Numbered from the stretch's first letter, positions 10,708 to 22,945 are shown. The stretch: DNA of 64,000 nucleotides from Steinernema hermaphroditum (GCA_030435675.1 CM059622.1:12710001-12774000), one strand, 5' to 3'. Notes: a model not told the origin generated them from the sequence alone. Made by a program: numbers and translations.

Positions 10708-13700
10708 AAGTGGCGACTTATAGATTGATGCAAAATACAAGTGTTCTCCATTTTACGAGTGTATGAGTGTATCAGATAACTATTTTTTCGATGCTGCGTT
10801 CTCAGTAGGAACTTTGCAGAACAGCTGTCCTGCTGCAGTGATCACTTAGAGTCGGTGTTGTGCACTTGTTCACAAGTCACACAATGCAATCCCAGGAAAG
10901 ATTTACTTATAATAACAACTCATTACGGTAAGTAAAGAAAGCAGGACAAAGAGTGAGAAAGTAGCAATCTGCTCTAATAACACAATGTGAATGAATGGAA
11001 TGAATGCCATGAGAAATTGAGGGAAAATGATTGTGGAATGTCAGTTTTTGTCGTTTTTTGACCATTTTTCCACGCTTTTCAAAATACCAAAATTGAGATT
11101 GTAAATTAACAAATATGTCCCGGCAACCCAGAAGAATAAACAAGATGAGTGACAAGACAACTGACAGATAATGACTGACAAGACAGCCGTACCTTTTGTG
11201 GAATCAGGGATATCGCGTCCGATTTCAGACGAATAAAAAAAAAACCATTTCGATTCGTCTCAAATCTGACATGAAGGTTGACATGTCAGAGTGTACCAAA
11301 ACCTTATAGGTTTCATCGATGAATGAAGGGTTATTAAGCCCTATTTCATTGTCAAATTTCTCCTCTGTGATTTTAAGGTCCCCGAACGCGATATCCCTGT
11401 TGCCAAGAAGATACGTTTGTCTTGTCAGCCATTATCTGCCAGTTGGAACACAACCTTTATGTCAGAGTGTACCAAAACTTCACAGTTTGTATGCTTTGCT
11501 TGTAAGCCGGATCTTTCTTGCTATTATAAAGCTGTGACAGAAGTGTTAGCAGCATCAGTATGCAAATTGGAGGTATAACCGCAAAGTATATAGATTTTCA
11601 CGAGGGGGCCAGAAATGAAACATTTTTGTTGCTACCGCTGACCCATCCGTGCTAACTGATTTATTGTACGCAACGGGGATGTTATATACACGCTTTAACA
11701 TAAACACAGACGGCAGCATTCCTTCGCAAACGTGCCGTCTTTTAAACATACAAAGTGGATGCCGCGCTAGAGAAGCGACTGTCGATCGATTAGAGAAGTG
11801 ACAAGTCGTTTCAATTGTAGTGATTTGGGCCGGCCGACTGAGTAGGCAATGGCTCATTCTAAGTGTAATTATAGTCTCATTGCATATCAGTAAGCGCTTT
11901 ATCGCGTTATCCATCCACTACATTTGTGTATGTTGGGCATACATGTACATTCTCCAGGGTTCCAGTGTTTAGTGCATTCCTCTCCCGGGCAGTATCCTTG
12001 TTCGTCGAAGTATCAGTATGGTGACTCTTTTAGGGATATGTGACATGATATCTTTTAGGCCCCTATTCTTTAAGGGAAGAGGTTAACATTCCGATAAATT
12101 AGATAAATTAAAAAAAAGATTAGATAAATTAGATACCAGAATGAGAGCAGAAATAACACAGTATAACGCATAAAACGATATGACGCAAAAAATTCATTAA
12201 AAAACACCCAGAAAATAGTGGAACTCCGAGTGCGTCTATTTCTGTAGCCGCACCAAATCCGAGTCGGCCGGATGTATTACATTTCCTGGCGACGCATTGG
12301 GTCCTGCTCGGAAAATAAAGAACACCCAGTTATTGCCCAATAAATTGTACATCTCATAGTACACTTGGTCATGTTTCCACGTTTGAAAATTTAGGATAAA
12401 TCGGCAATTCAAACTTTATGTGATGGGTGCGGTAATTTCTCTGCCCGCCACTGTATATAACGATTTCTAGGAACAGTTACATGAGGCGTTCATTGGAGTA
12501 TTTCGAGCTACCGCACGGTTGTGAACATCTTGCTTTATTCGCTGTTTTTATTCCTTACGGATATAGCGCCGGTTACTAATTGTTGTCGCATTTTGCTACT
12601 TTTTTATTTTGTCGTCTTGCCTGTTGGTCATTGTTTTTAATTTGATTCTTCTGTTCCACTAGTACAACGGCACTGACAAGCATGGGTTGCGGAAATCGTC
12701 ACCAGAGTGTGTCCCTAAATATCTGTTTTTCAAGTTCACTCTTTGCGTGGTGATTTAATCGCGACCTCTAAAGGCAAGGACACTATTTGTTGCATTGTTA
12801 GCGAATGTCGGGGCGAAAACACATTCGTCAACGGATTCGTACACTAAACACAAATACATAGTGGCAGTTAGCCACAATGAGAAGTACAATCGCACGGGCA
12901 AAGACATTATATGAGTTTTAAGAGTTTACGAGTTTATCAAACGAGTTTACGACAGTATCAAGGGTTCTTTCAAACACGAAAACTGGGCACTCCTGAAATC
13001 CCTTGCAGATGGTTTTTCGCGTTTACCTTCTCGTAACAAAGGTTTACGCCTTGAAAGACATCTCATATATGGGCAAGAAAGACAAAATCACTCTTCTAAC
13101 GTTGGCTGAAGACGATAACCGGTTAGAGTGATCAGCAGTCCCATTAGTTTAGGTAGGCATCGAAGAGGTAAAGAGGTGACTTACGTAGAGGCGTGGCAGA
13201 TGGAGCGGGATTCTATCTTCAGCTTGGCTGAAGACGTCGACTTCGGAGTTGGCAATCATTGGCAAATTGACAGTGATCAATCAGTGAAAATTAGCAGAAT
13301 AGACGAAAAAGAAAAAGGTGAACTGAAAAGGCTTTAAGAATGCTTCCTTGTGGGTACCTTTCAATGTACCATTAACATTTTTCCATGCTAACACATTTTT
13401 TTCAATACGCTGTAAACGGACGAAATGCAAGTCTCTGCCTCTTGTGAAACAAAACCTTTCGAGCAGCTCTTCAAGTGTTAAAAAACCATGGGTTGAAAAA
13501 GGAAGGACCACAACTCTGATCTGTAGGTAGAGTTGACTCGCAACGATAACGTGCCAACCCATTTTGCTCAAGCTGCAACCAATGAGCTCCTTGAAAAATT
13601 AATCGAATGCCAAGAAGATCGCTGCTGTCAGTCGTTTTTATTTAAGACCGATTTTTAACTTCGGCCTAAGATCAGAAAAAATCGACGCAATTTTCTGTCC

Positions 13701-13976
13701 TTTTTTTTGTCAAATTTGTTGTCATTCGTTTTTATTTGCCACGTGCACGTTCCCAAACAGCCGCCGTTGGGTAAATAAACAATCTCTGTTTTGCACCGTG
13801 CAGAGCACAGAGGTCACGTTTTTCATCAGGCGCTGCCCAAACAAATCGCCGCCAAGTCGAAAGGATGTCCGACATCGCCGTCGGACACGATTAGTCCCGG
13901 CGCGCGCAAATAAACTGTGTACTCAGCGCGCTTTTGTCAGTCGACAAAGCGCGTTATCCTTCGCACTTCGCTCACT
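10708..13976. other. Intergenic, no gene seen apart from repeats
   Basis: No coding region with splice support was found. It contains the inverted repeat at 11159-11445 and a degenerate segment at about 13015-13260 that resembles 33030-33130 in phrases such as TTTACGCCTTG and GTCGACTTCGGAGTT, a dispersed repeat. Confidence 0.5.
11159..11445. repeat. Inverted-repeat (MITE-like) element
   Basis: Imperfect inverted arms at 11159-11222 and 11384-11445 (shared core GGGATATCGCGT and TGACAAGACA) flank about 160 bp. A direct repeat of TGTCAGAGTGTACCAAAAC also occurs at about 11284 and 11461. No open frame is present, so it is a non-autonomous element or the relic of one. Confidence 0.6.
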
Positions 13977-13984
13977 TATAAATT
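13977..13984 (+). promoter_or_regulatory. TATA-like element of the chitinase gene
   Basis: TATAAATT lies 42 bp before the chosen ATG at 14019, leaving room for only a very short 5' leader. Confidence 0.4.
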
Positions 13985-14018
13985 CGTTCCACAGAGCTGT
14001 CACCCGCCGGGCTCCGTT

Positions 14019-15939
14019 ATGTGGTCGCAGATCTGGAGTATTCTCCAGGCCGTCGCTCTTCTTAATGTCAACGAAGAAAATGGAAATGGAGTACTTCCCG
14101 AAGAAGGAGAGCAAACAGGGATTCCCACGTTCCGACTGACCACAGGTATGTACCAGCTAGGTGTCTGTTGAAATCCGGGTTTAGAGAGTCCAAATTCGAT
14201 AGTGGACAAAAATGCGGGCAGTGTAGGGAAGTGTCCAAAAGCAGCACAGTTCTCGAAAGGTCCTCCATCAGGATGTCAAGTGGCACGGGATCCACAGAAC
14301 CGACCACCTTCGTCAATTGAGAGTTGGTTCACTAAGGAAATGTTCGAGGTAATCTGTTCATTTCTGTGATGTTAACGAGAAAAACTATGTCTCAATTGAT
14401 TCTCAGTTCCAATCCAAGGCCTTCAATAGTGTCTTAACGGTAGATAGCGTCCTTGGTAGCACATTAATAAAGCGTATTGAAGGCATGGTATGAAACCGTT
14501 TAAAATGTGTGTTCTCAGTGCCAGGAAGTGAACTGTTGCTTTTCAGAACAGAGGACAGTATCGAAGCACTCCTAGAATAAAACTGTCAGTTAGATCCCAG
14601 CTCCCATTACAGTTCCTGGATATCAGTTGAATTCACTTGTCAATTTCATTTCTGTCAAAAATGAGTCCTAACAATGAATATTACTTCCAATTAAATCAGC
14701 TTCTAGAAGCATGGGCCTCCACACATACTTTCAGGATCTTTTCCCTTTCGCAAACCTCGGCTTTGGACCGCATCCTTGCTACCCTTATTCGTACGAGTCC
14801 TTCATCATCGCCGCCCGCTACTTTCCAAAATTCGGAGCGGAAAGTCCGAACAGTAACTACACTGAACGCGAGAACCATCGACGCGACCTAGCTGCCTTCT
14901 TTGCCCATGCCGTGCAGGAAACTGGAGAGAACAACATCGGGCTCTACAATGGAAAACGGTCGAATCAGGAAGCGGCAAACTGTTTCTACCGTGGAGGTTT
15001 CTATAACTGGTTCGAGGGCGGTCCGAAGTCGGCGTTTTTTCCTCCTAACGCTCCGGGATTCCAGCCCGAAGACGGAGCTAACTGTACGGCAGGAGGAGAG
15101 TACTGTCAGATGAGTCCCGAGAACAACTTTTGGTGCCCATGCGAAACAAAGAAGATCACAGAGGAGCTCTCCTCTAGCTGCTACTTCGGGCGAGGAGCCA
15201 TTCAGATCTCATACAACTACAATTACAAGAGATTCCAAGATTGGCTGGAGTCAGAAAACATATTCGTCGATTTACTCAAGCATCCAAATCTGGTTATAAC
15301 ATCGATGGAGCCTCCTCTGGCAATCATGGCTTCCTTATGGTTCTACATGACGCCTCAGCCACCGAAGCCCTCAATGCACGACCTCGTGATGGGTAAGTTG
15401 CAAAGTTTTTTGACGTTCCTTCAAGGACTCTGTTCTGTTCAGGCAATTGGAACGCAGGCGCCAAGAACAAGGAGATCGGCTACTTCGGGCCCAATTTCGG
15501 CGCCACATCGCTCGTCATCAACAACGAGTGCAACGGCGAATCACCGACAGAACCTGGAGAGGGAGGCGAATCCCGACGGATTAAGGCATTCAAGTGGTTC
15601 TGCAACTACTTCAACGTGCCTGTCGGTCCAGAAGAGTCTCTGTCGTGCAAGAAGATGAAAGTTCGATTCGACTTGATGCGGTATCCGAAGAGCTTTGGGC
15701 CAAAGTGGTCGACTGCTTGGAAGAATGAACCGTGTGACTGTGAGCCTGCCGGCTACGAGGGCTGGCTGATGTACTACGATCCGGAGTACTATCCAGAGGA
15801 GTACGTAGCGCTAAATGAAGTGAATAGGCGAAGATGCGTTGAGGCGCTCTACGCCCAGCCATCGATGTATGGAATGTCGAACGCCACGTCGGCTTGCCTC
15901 GATTTTGCGCGAGATTTCGACGAAGAGGATAAGTCATAA
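14019..15939 (+). CDS. GH19 family chitinase
   Basis: Chitinase of glycoside hydrolase family 19, which cleaves beta-1,4-linked N-acetylglucosamine chains; nematodes make chitin in eggshell and pharynx. Exons 14019-14145, 14185-14348, 14735-15392 and 15443-15939 join in frame into 481 residues. The catalytic segment AFFAHAVQETGE (Glu about 159) and the family signature CYFGRGAIQISYNYNY (about 246-261) are clear, as are IIAARYFPKFG and the Cys-rich C-terminal half. The N-terminus MWSQIWSILQAVALL is a weak signal peptide followed by a low-complexity acidic and basic linker of about 70 residues, so an upstream exon cannot be excluded. An in-frame open block at 14408-14490 inside intron 2 looks exon-like but would interrupt the conserved FE-DLFP junction. 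Confidence 0.88.
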
Positions 15940-16453
15940 TAAGAATTCATACATTCCCATTATTGTTTTATTTATTTTTTTTGTATTATAAGTCGTGTTT
16001 ATAAACATTTCGAAAAGTCTGCAATCTTTTGATTGCCTCGGAAGGTTCGGCAAAAAGTGAAGAAAAACAGTGCATACCATAAAATTACTTTCCAACACAT
16101 TGGGACCTTTCCTTGCCAATCTTTGCGGGTCTGAATGTACCGTATTTGTGAATCATCTGAGTTGTCCGGGCAGCCGAAAACACGAACTCGAAAGATCACA
16201 AAATTTTAATGCAAATCCATGTGATATTATCGTCTGTCACGCGGTCTCTGCGCTGGTTCGCCATGAACTGAGACCGTCAAAATCCATTTAGGTACGGTGG
16301 AACCTGCGACGGTTGACAAGTATCTGCACGCCAGGTCAAACAGTGCGTAGAAAACAGTGAATTTCACCAGAATTGGGATAAAGAGATGGATACCTTATTA
16401 AACAGGCACGGTCCTTGGGAGTAGTCTTGCATTGCATTGCATTGCAGGTATGC

Positions 16454-16785
16454 GCCTAAGCCTAAGCTATCTGGCATGGGCTCAAAGGTCAACTGTCTGA
16501 AAATAAGCCTAGGCTTAAGCTTAGGCTTAAGCTGTCTAGCATGGGCTCAAAGGTCAACTGTCTGAAAATAAGCCTAGGCTTAAGCTTAGGCTTAAGCTGT
16601 CTAGCATGGGCTCAAAGGTCAACTGTCTGAAAATAAGCCTAGGCTTAAGCTTAGGCTTAAGCTGTCTAGCATGGGCTCAAAGGTCAACTGTCTGAAAATA
16701 AGCCTAAGCTTAGGCTTACGCTTAACCTGTCTCGCTTAGGCTCATAGGTCAACTGTCTGGCATAGGCTGAAACGTCAACTGTCTC
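16454..16785. repeat. 65-bp satellite with telomere-like TTAGGC motifs
   Basis: About five head-to-tail copies with a period of exactly 65 bp (the CATGGGCTCAAAGGTCAACT block recurs at 16475, 16540, 16605 and 16670), becoming degenerate from about 16700. Each unit holds TTAGGCTTAAGC-type words on both strands. TTAGGC is the nematode telomere hexamer, so the unit looks like degenerate interstitial telomeric repeats amplified with a unique 30-bp part. Confidence 0.9.
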
Positions 16786-17345
16786 TGCCAACAATTTGCC
16801 ACCACTTTTCACAAAGTTCATTAGTTCTTTCATCTGACACCCTAATTGCAACAAGGCAAACGCCGAATGAAAAGGCTTGCCATGTGACCGAAAATTCTCT
16901 CTTTCCAGTGCAGAACTGCCGGAGTTTGATAAATTTGCTTCAAGACCGCTTGAAGAATCGAACACCATACTTCGCCCGCATTGCCTTGCACGTATCCTCG
17001 TGAGCACGCGCTTCCAAAAAAACTGGTTTGTGTTTTGAAAGATCACTTGCAGCCGGCCATCTTGATGCTCATGTTTGCTGCTTCTTTCTTGACCGCCAGA
17101 GCTCATTTGATTATTTTCATTTTATTCTTAGGATGTTTCTCGTATTTCCGTAACTGTTTTTCACTTTTTTACACCGCTCTACCTTGCTATCAGCGTTGCA
17201 CAAAACGCGATTATGTGTTAAGGTGATGAACTTAGCGGAAACCGGTCGGCTCTTCTTTAAAATGCTATCGATCGTGGAAGAAGGTTCTGTGGCGTGACTT
17301 TCAGTAGCGAATGACTTCCTTCTTGCTCTGCATAACGCTTTCGCT
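16786..17345. other. Intergenic, nothing identified
   Basis: Spacer between the satellite and the membrane-protein gene. Open frames are short and lack splice support. The stretch 15940-16453 before the satellite is likewise without a gene. Confidence 0.5.
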
Positions 17346-18409
17346 ATGTCTTCGCTGAGGCTGCTCTCGCTCGCTGTTCTCTGCTTCTGGGTGGTCTACG
17401 GTGCCCCCCGCATAAACGGCGCCACAAACACGTCTGTGGTTCTCCTTGAGAAGAATGCGACCGATGTGGATGGCGAGAAGATGGACACACTATTATATGC
17501 TATTGTAAGTCGGCCTAGACGCCTTTATAGTCTGTTCCAAAGTTACTCGAATAAGAGCCTGCCAGGCTTCCTAATGACTAAAATTTGGACTATATTCCGA
17601 TACTTCTGGGCTATGTTTTGAGGACTGGACTGAAATACAATGAAAATACCGGAATTATCGACACATTTGTTGAACAGAGACCTGCTTTATACAAGGCTTT
17701 GATCCGAGAAATAATCAGTCAATCAAACAGAGACCTGGCGCTTTTCCCAATATGAGTTGTTCGAGAATAGCTCAGATTGAAGAGCCTGTAAGACTGACTT
17801 AGTTTTTGGGCCCTACATTCTGAGTTATGTTTTCAGGGCGCATAAAATTGTACTAGTCATAGTGCCAAAAATACAATGAAAAGACCGGAATTATCTACTA
17901 TTTTTGGTCATAGAACTGTACTATACTATACACAACCAGGCCCTTTTCCCAACGTACAAGATGTGATGGAGAATCACCTATTTCCAATAACTAAGGTCAT
18001 CGGCTTTATTGGTCATGATCCAAGCTGCTTAAGCTCAGCGATATGAGTCGAAACCGGTTCGTCGCACCTCAACGTACATACGTTTTATGCTGAACTTGAA
18101 GTGGAACATTGTTTATCTCTTTTTTTCATTCAGCTAAACAACGTCACCGAGTCTGAACCGCCGCCTCATCTCAAGCTGGAACCAACTAGAACGGCGACAA
18201 ATGAAAGCGACTCACGGTCGGCTAAGCAACGAAATGGTATTTGATTCTTTATTTCCATTCTGTGTGCAAATCTATGTGTAGACAAGAACAAAGGGATTCT
18301 GACCTACATCGCCTTCGGCATAGCCTTCTTCATCTCCATTTCCACACTGACTTTCTACGCATGGGAAAGTTTCTGCAAGAAGAAGCCCGCCCACTTTGCT
18401 TCCAAATGA
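17346..18409 (+). CDS. Small type I membrane protein (129 aa), family member 1
   Basis: Exons 17346-17504, 18134-18236 and 18282-18409 (introns of 629 and 45 bp) give 129 residues. The start gives a good signal peptide (LLSLAVLCFWVVYG, then A). The ectodomain of about 70 residues carries possible N-glycosylation sites NTS, NAT, NVT and NES. One transmembrane segment, YIAFGIAFFISISTLTFYAW, is followed by a short tail with SFCKKKP. A poly(A) signal AATAAA lies at 18436-18441. The transmembrane exon follows a phase 1 intron, a trait shared with the genes at 19705, 22247, 24685 and 27666. I do not recognise the family. A surface receptor or adhesion role would be inference. Confidence 0.75.
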
Positions 18410-19704
18410 ATATTTTCGAATGTAACCTGTTTGTAAATAAACGTAGTATTTGTCATTCAGAAATGTGATAAATGTTAGCGGTTCACTCCAGCAAATTTTC
18501 TTTGGAATCTCTCTATAGGTTCGAATAATAAATATGGAAGCATCTGGTTACTATAGGCATGTTTCACTGGCTTTTCGTGCCCACAATGATATTCAGGCAA
18601 GCTGACAGCGTTATGGAAAGCAGAGGTAAGATCACACATTCGCACACATTCTTGGAGATTCGCGCATGACACATTTCGGAGCACGAAACGCCCACTAAAC
18701 AGCGCGCACCATTTTGTGTCTTCAGAGCAAGTCAATTGTGAATACATGCACCACAAAATTTTAAGCAATATTTCTCAACGTAAATCTCCAAGCCTTGACT
18801 TCCGATTGAAGCGGAAGCACACGATGAAATGGCGCTCGAATACAGCCTTTGAACGTCGTGTTTTCGCGATCCCATCACGTCGAGAAATCCTTTTCCGCTT
18901 TGAATCGGTGTGTGGTCGCGTGAGGGTTTTGCAGCTCCAAGAAAGCCGCCAAAGATAGCCCGCAGCGTCGACCACCGTCGTTGGCCACACGAAAGAGGCC
19001 CTGTGCTCCACGCCTTTACCGAAATCAGAACGAGAACGCCGAAGCCGGAGGAAGACAGGCGACTACGGTGCAACTACATTATGCATTCCCGAGACGTATC
19101 TTTTGGGGTACTGTATTAAACGGTGGAGAGCGAGAAGAGATGAATTCAGTCCAAAACTTCGGGCTGCCCGAACCTGAAAACACTAATTAAGGAACGTCAT
19201 ATGAAGGCCATCAGTGTCCAAAATAGATTCGAAAATTAGCGCATTCCAGATGCGTTTTTGTTATTTTCTCTGATCAATGTTCGCGAACGAAACTGCGCAG
19301 TTCTCACCTCATTCTCTGTTTCACCCACTAAATGTAACATGTACATAGCGAGATGGATCTGTACCTAAATGCTCAGACAATGAACAATTCAAGGCCACAA
19401 AAAGAAAAATAGGATGAAAAAGACTTCAGAGAAAACTGTGATACAACAAGAGACAACCAGACTAGGAAGTCGTATAAGGGCTTGACTAAAAATTAATAAC
19501 TTCCGCAAGGTCAGTGAGAACGTTCATGAAAACAAATTGCGAACGGATGCAACATGTGATTCGGTGCGACACCACGTGTGCGCACGTAATAACTGCAAAC
19601 CGGTCGAACGGCGTCCTTCAGGCGGACTGAAAGTGGCTTCATACGGGCAAAAAGTATGTGTTTTCGTTTGTAGCGTCCAGAGCGATCCATCCACATCTTG
19701 TGGT
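18410..19704. other. Intergenic, nothing identified
   Basis: No supported exon. It holds the poly(A) signal of the preceding gene and the upstream region of the next membrane gene. Confidence 0.5.
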
Positions 19705-20063
19705 ATGTCGACCCTGGAGCTGCTCCTTCTGATTATCTTCGCTTTTCTGGTCACAACGCCCAAAAGGGCATTCTCCGATTCCAGCACCAATTCATCCAAA
19801 TTTTCTGTTGACGACACAACCTTGAGGAAAACTAACTCCACAGTGGACGTCGTGAGATCAACCATGAAAGAAGGTACCTCGTTGTTTCTGTGTCTTTGTG
19901 CATAGTGTTTTAAGATCACACAACGGGAATCATTCTCGTCATCATTCTCGGATTTATTGTCTTTTTCACTATAAACGGAATTATTTATTGCTCTTATCCT
20001 CGACTATTTCGCTGCTCCTATCGACCGCCGCGAGTGAAGACGGCCCCACCCGTCAACTCTTGA
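19705..20063 (+). CDS. Small type I membrane protein (105 aa), family member 2
   Basis: Exons 19705-19873 and 19915-20063 with a 41-bp phase 1 intron give 105 residues. The N-terminus MSTLELLLLIIFAFLVTT is a signal peptide. The short ectodomain has NSS and NST sites. The transmembrane stretch GIILVIILGFIVFFTING is followed by a basic, Pro-rich tail (SYRPPRVKTAPP). The layout matches the neighbours at 17346, 22247, 24685 and 27666: signal exon, phase 1 intron, transmembrane exon. Sequence identity outside the layout is low. Function unknown. Confidence 0.68.
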
Positions 20064-20148
20064 TACCGTTCATTGATATTATTCCACAGGAATATACTAA
20101 TTTATACTGAGTTGTTATTGGATCGCATTCCCGATCTACACATGTGCA

Positions 20149-20950
20149 TATACTCGCCGTCAAAAAAAACAAAGTCCGCACGTTCGGTCAGCGTGCGTGT
20201 GGTCTCCCCGATTTACAAGGGAAAACCAGAGTTGAGCATCATAGAAGCTCGATTTCTCTGCGCCTGTGGCGTTTCGCCGAAATCCGTCAAATACAAATTG
20301 TTCGTTAGTGGCCAGAGCGCCGCTCGTGCCAAATTTCGCTGCGAACCGTGCACTCTTTTCGTGCGAAAAAGTGTCTTTTCTCCGTGACTAAGTCTATTTT
20401 TCACGTTACAGGGAAATTTCAGGACAGGTTTCTGGGCAGAATGGTAACATTCCCCCGGTATGTGATCGCAATCTGTTGCAGACCTTCGCTTCTGCCGAAA
20501 TCTGATAGTTCGGGATCATGCAAGATGAGCTCTACTTGTGCATTGTCGTAGAGAGCGGACTATTCTTCGATTCTCATAGCATGCCCGTACCTGTCAGATT
20601 CCGTAACCGTCACGATCGGTGATAGATTGTGATCGCATACAGAACGAATTGCTGCCATTTTGCCGATAAAACAGTTCCGAAATATCTATGCAGCATCTAA
20701 ATGAGACCTAGTCACGGAGAAAAGACACTTTTTCGCACGAAAAGAGTGCACGGTTCGCAGCGAAATTTGGCACGAGCGGCGCTCTGGCCACTAACGAACA
20801 ATTTGTATTTGACGGATTTCGGCGAAACGCCACAGGCGCAGAGAAATCGAGCTTCTATGATGCTCAACTCTGGTTTTCCCTTGTAAATCGGGGAGACCAC
20901 ACGCACGCTGACCGAACGTGCGGACTTTGTTTTTTTTGACGGCGAGTATA
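20149..20950. mobile_element. Foldback (long TIR) element, about 800 bp
   Basis: Two 247-bp inverted arms, 20149-20395 and 20704-20950, appear almost identical by eye (one mismatch seen) around a 308-bp core. The outer ends read TATACTCGCCGTC. The core has no transposase frame. Near identity of the arms suggests recent insertion or gene conversion. Apparent reading frames within the arms occur twice in opposite orientation and are shadows of the repeat. Confidence 0.85.
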
Positions 20951-22246
20951 CACGATGGTGATTTGCCAAAAATTTGTTCAACAACACGAAACATACTATC
21001 CGTTTGGATGTTTATGCAAAGAATAGAAGAGAAATATGACAGCCTTCTGCACATTCCCTAAATTTTTCTCTGTTTATCTCTGATTGGGGGCGCTGCTGCG
21101 TTCACACAACGTTGGATACGACGCTAAATAGAGATCAGGTTCAAACTATCAGTATGACCACAACAAGATGAACTGTTTCCAAAGTGACCCATACAACAGC
21201 TATGCGTAGGACGTTTGACGTCCGGCGCATCATTAAGCTTAACCTGCTAAACAGTGCTTAACCACACCATGTCCAAAATGTGACAGCAAATGCGTTCCTT
21301 CAACATTCCTTGCTTATACATCATTACGACCTTACAACCATTCAATTTGACCAAAGATACGCGAAGATTCAACCGCAGAAAATTGAGCCGCAGAAGATTA
21401 AGCCGATTACGGCCCACGCATACTAAGAATTCATGCAACCGAAAGAGAGGATTTAGGCTGCGGACGAGCGAAGCGAGTTCTATATTCAAAGCTTGAAGCT
21501 TGATTTTCAAATATTCAAAGCTTGAAGCTTGAAGCGAAGCTTGATTTCGGCCTAACATCCGGGCTTGATCTAGGCTTCGGCTAGGGGTCATGCCTATAGA
21601 TTTAAAGCGAGCCCGAAGAGAGACTCCTATAGTCTTGATAGCTTTCTTCCTTTCTCAACACCGTCAGAGACTCAATTTAGTGGCGAAACTGGATTCCTGG
21701 CGTCGTACCTTTTTCTTGCTGGAATCTTGTTGTCAGCGGTGATGGGGCTATGGCTATATAAGTCGCAAGTTCACTCATAAGACTATCCACGGCTCTCCAC
21801 AGGTTTTTTCCAGATTCATTTTAAGCGTTTTCTTCCATTCTCATCAGTCCCTGCCGCGCTCTTTTTCTCGATAGTACGACAAAACGGAAAAATAAGAGAA
21901 TTTCACATATTTGAACGACTTTATAAAATTTTTATGCTGGAATCCAACCCCGGGCTCGATTTCCAACCTGTGGCATACAGAAATGACGCATTAATCGATT
22001 CTTAAAGTCATCACTCCGCTTTCAGTCCCTTTCCAGCTGTCACGCGAAGCAAGCTTTTTCTTTTCCCTTTTTTTTGCATTGCCCAAGGAGCGCATTCATC
22101 CATAATCGACTTCTCCTTTCTGCGCGTCCGGGCCGCCGCCTTAGTCTCATCAACATTTTTCGGGTTTATGAGTCGGAAAGACCATAAACACAAAAAACTG
22201 CTGGGATGTGTTTTCAGCGTTCCTCGTAAGTCATGTCCTCGTAAAT
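20951..22246. other. Intergenic, nothing certain
   Basis: It contains short direct repeats of TTCAAAGCTTGAAGCTTGA at about 21485-21545 and a TATATAAG box near 21753 with no convincing gene after it. Confidence 0.45.
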
Positions 22247-22606
22247 ATGGCCATCCTTCCTCTTTGTGTCATTTTCTTCACGGGATGGCTTTTTGTCGAT
22301 GCCTATGTTGTCGATCGCGCAAATCTGAAAAGCACCGATTTGGAAATCATCAACTCTTCCGCCCCAATCGACCAACTTCTGGATATACAGGTGAAGTTTC
22401 TGATTATCAGATACGTTGAGAATACAACTCATTTCAGGCTTATTCAACGCAAGGTTCTCGCGAGAATATTTCTGAAGAGGACAGATTTTTTAAAAGTATG
22501 TACTAAATCAGGTTCTATGTTGCTCACAGACGTGATTTCAGCCAAAGTTATCACGATCGCCATCGTCGTTCTCTTGTTTGTTTTGCTTATTTTCTTTGCT
22601 CCATGA
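22247..22606 (+). CDS. Small type I membrane protein (88 aa), family member 3
   Basis: Exons 22247-22390, 22438-22495 and 22542-22606 give 88 residues with introns of 47 and 46 bp. The signal peptide is MAILPLCVIFFTGWLFVDA. The ectodomain has two possible glycosylation sites (NSS and NIS). The transmembrane segment VITIAIVVLLFVLLIFFA runs to the last residue, so there is almost no cytoplasmic tail. The transmembrane exon follows a phase 1 intron as in its neighbours. The stop codon TGA shares its last base with the poly(A) signal AATAAA (22606-22611). Function unknown. Confidence 0.65.
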   Translation: MAILPLCVIFFTGWLFVDAYVVDRANLKSTDLEIINSSAPIDQLLDIQVKFLIIRYVENTTHFRLIQRKVLARIFLKRTDFLKVCTKSGSMLLTDVISAKVITIAIVVLLFVLLIFFAP

Positions 22607-22794
22607 ATAAATATTTATTGATATATGAGCCCTAAAGCAAAAACTTGTCTGAGAACTACTGAAAACGAATCAACTTCTATACGATTTTACACTGTTTATA
22701 TTCCCGAATCAAGAGCATATTGATGAAATTGAAACCTATAAAGAAGCCTGCCCGCCTTCGATCGAGCGATCGAACGCCTTCGATTCATTTTTCC

Positions 22795-22890
22795 TCAAAA
22801 AAATCGTTTTTAGAATGGAAGACTATGTTCATTTCCTTTTCGTGGTGAACCTGTTACAACGAGCAAATACCAAGATTTTTAAAAGCAATT
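22795..22890 (+). pseudogene. Relic of an exon of the membrane-protein family
   Basis: This segment is similar to 24888-24985 of the gene at 24685: the acceptor tail ATCG(C/T)TTTTAG, then the coding block GAAGACTATGTTC against AAAGACTACGTTC, and GTGATGAACCAGTTAC against GTGGTGAACCTGTTAC. No matching signal or transmembrane exon was found around it, so it looks like a leftover of a duplicated gene copy. Confidence 0.6.
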
Positions 22891-22945
22891 TGAATGTATT
22901 GTCATCATCACAGGTCTTAAAACTGTCATCTGTCTATGTCACCTT

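Noticed and set aside
16432..16446. Simple GCATT repeat before the satellite
   Set aside because: Only three or four units; ordinary slippage sequence.
20213..20886. Two identical 60-residue frames on opposite strands
   Set aside because: They lie in the inverted arms of the foldback element and simply repeat one another.
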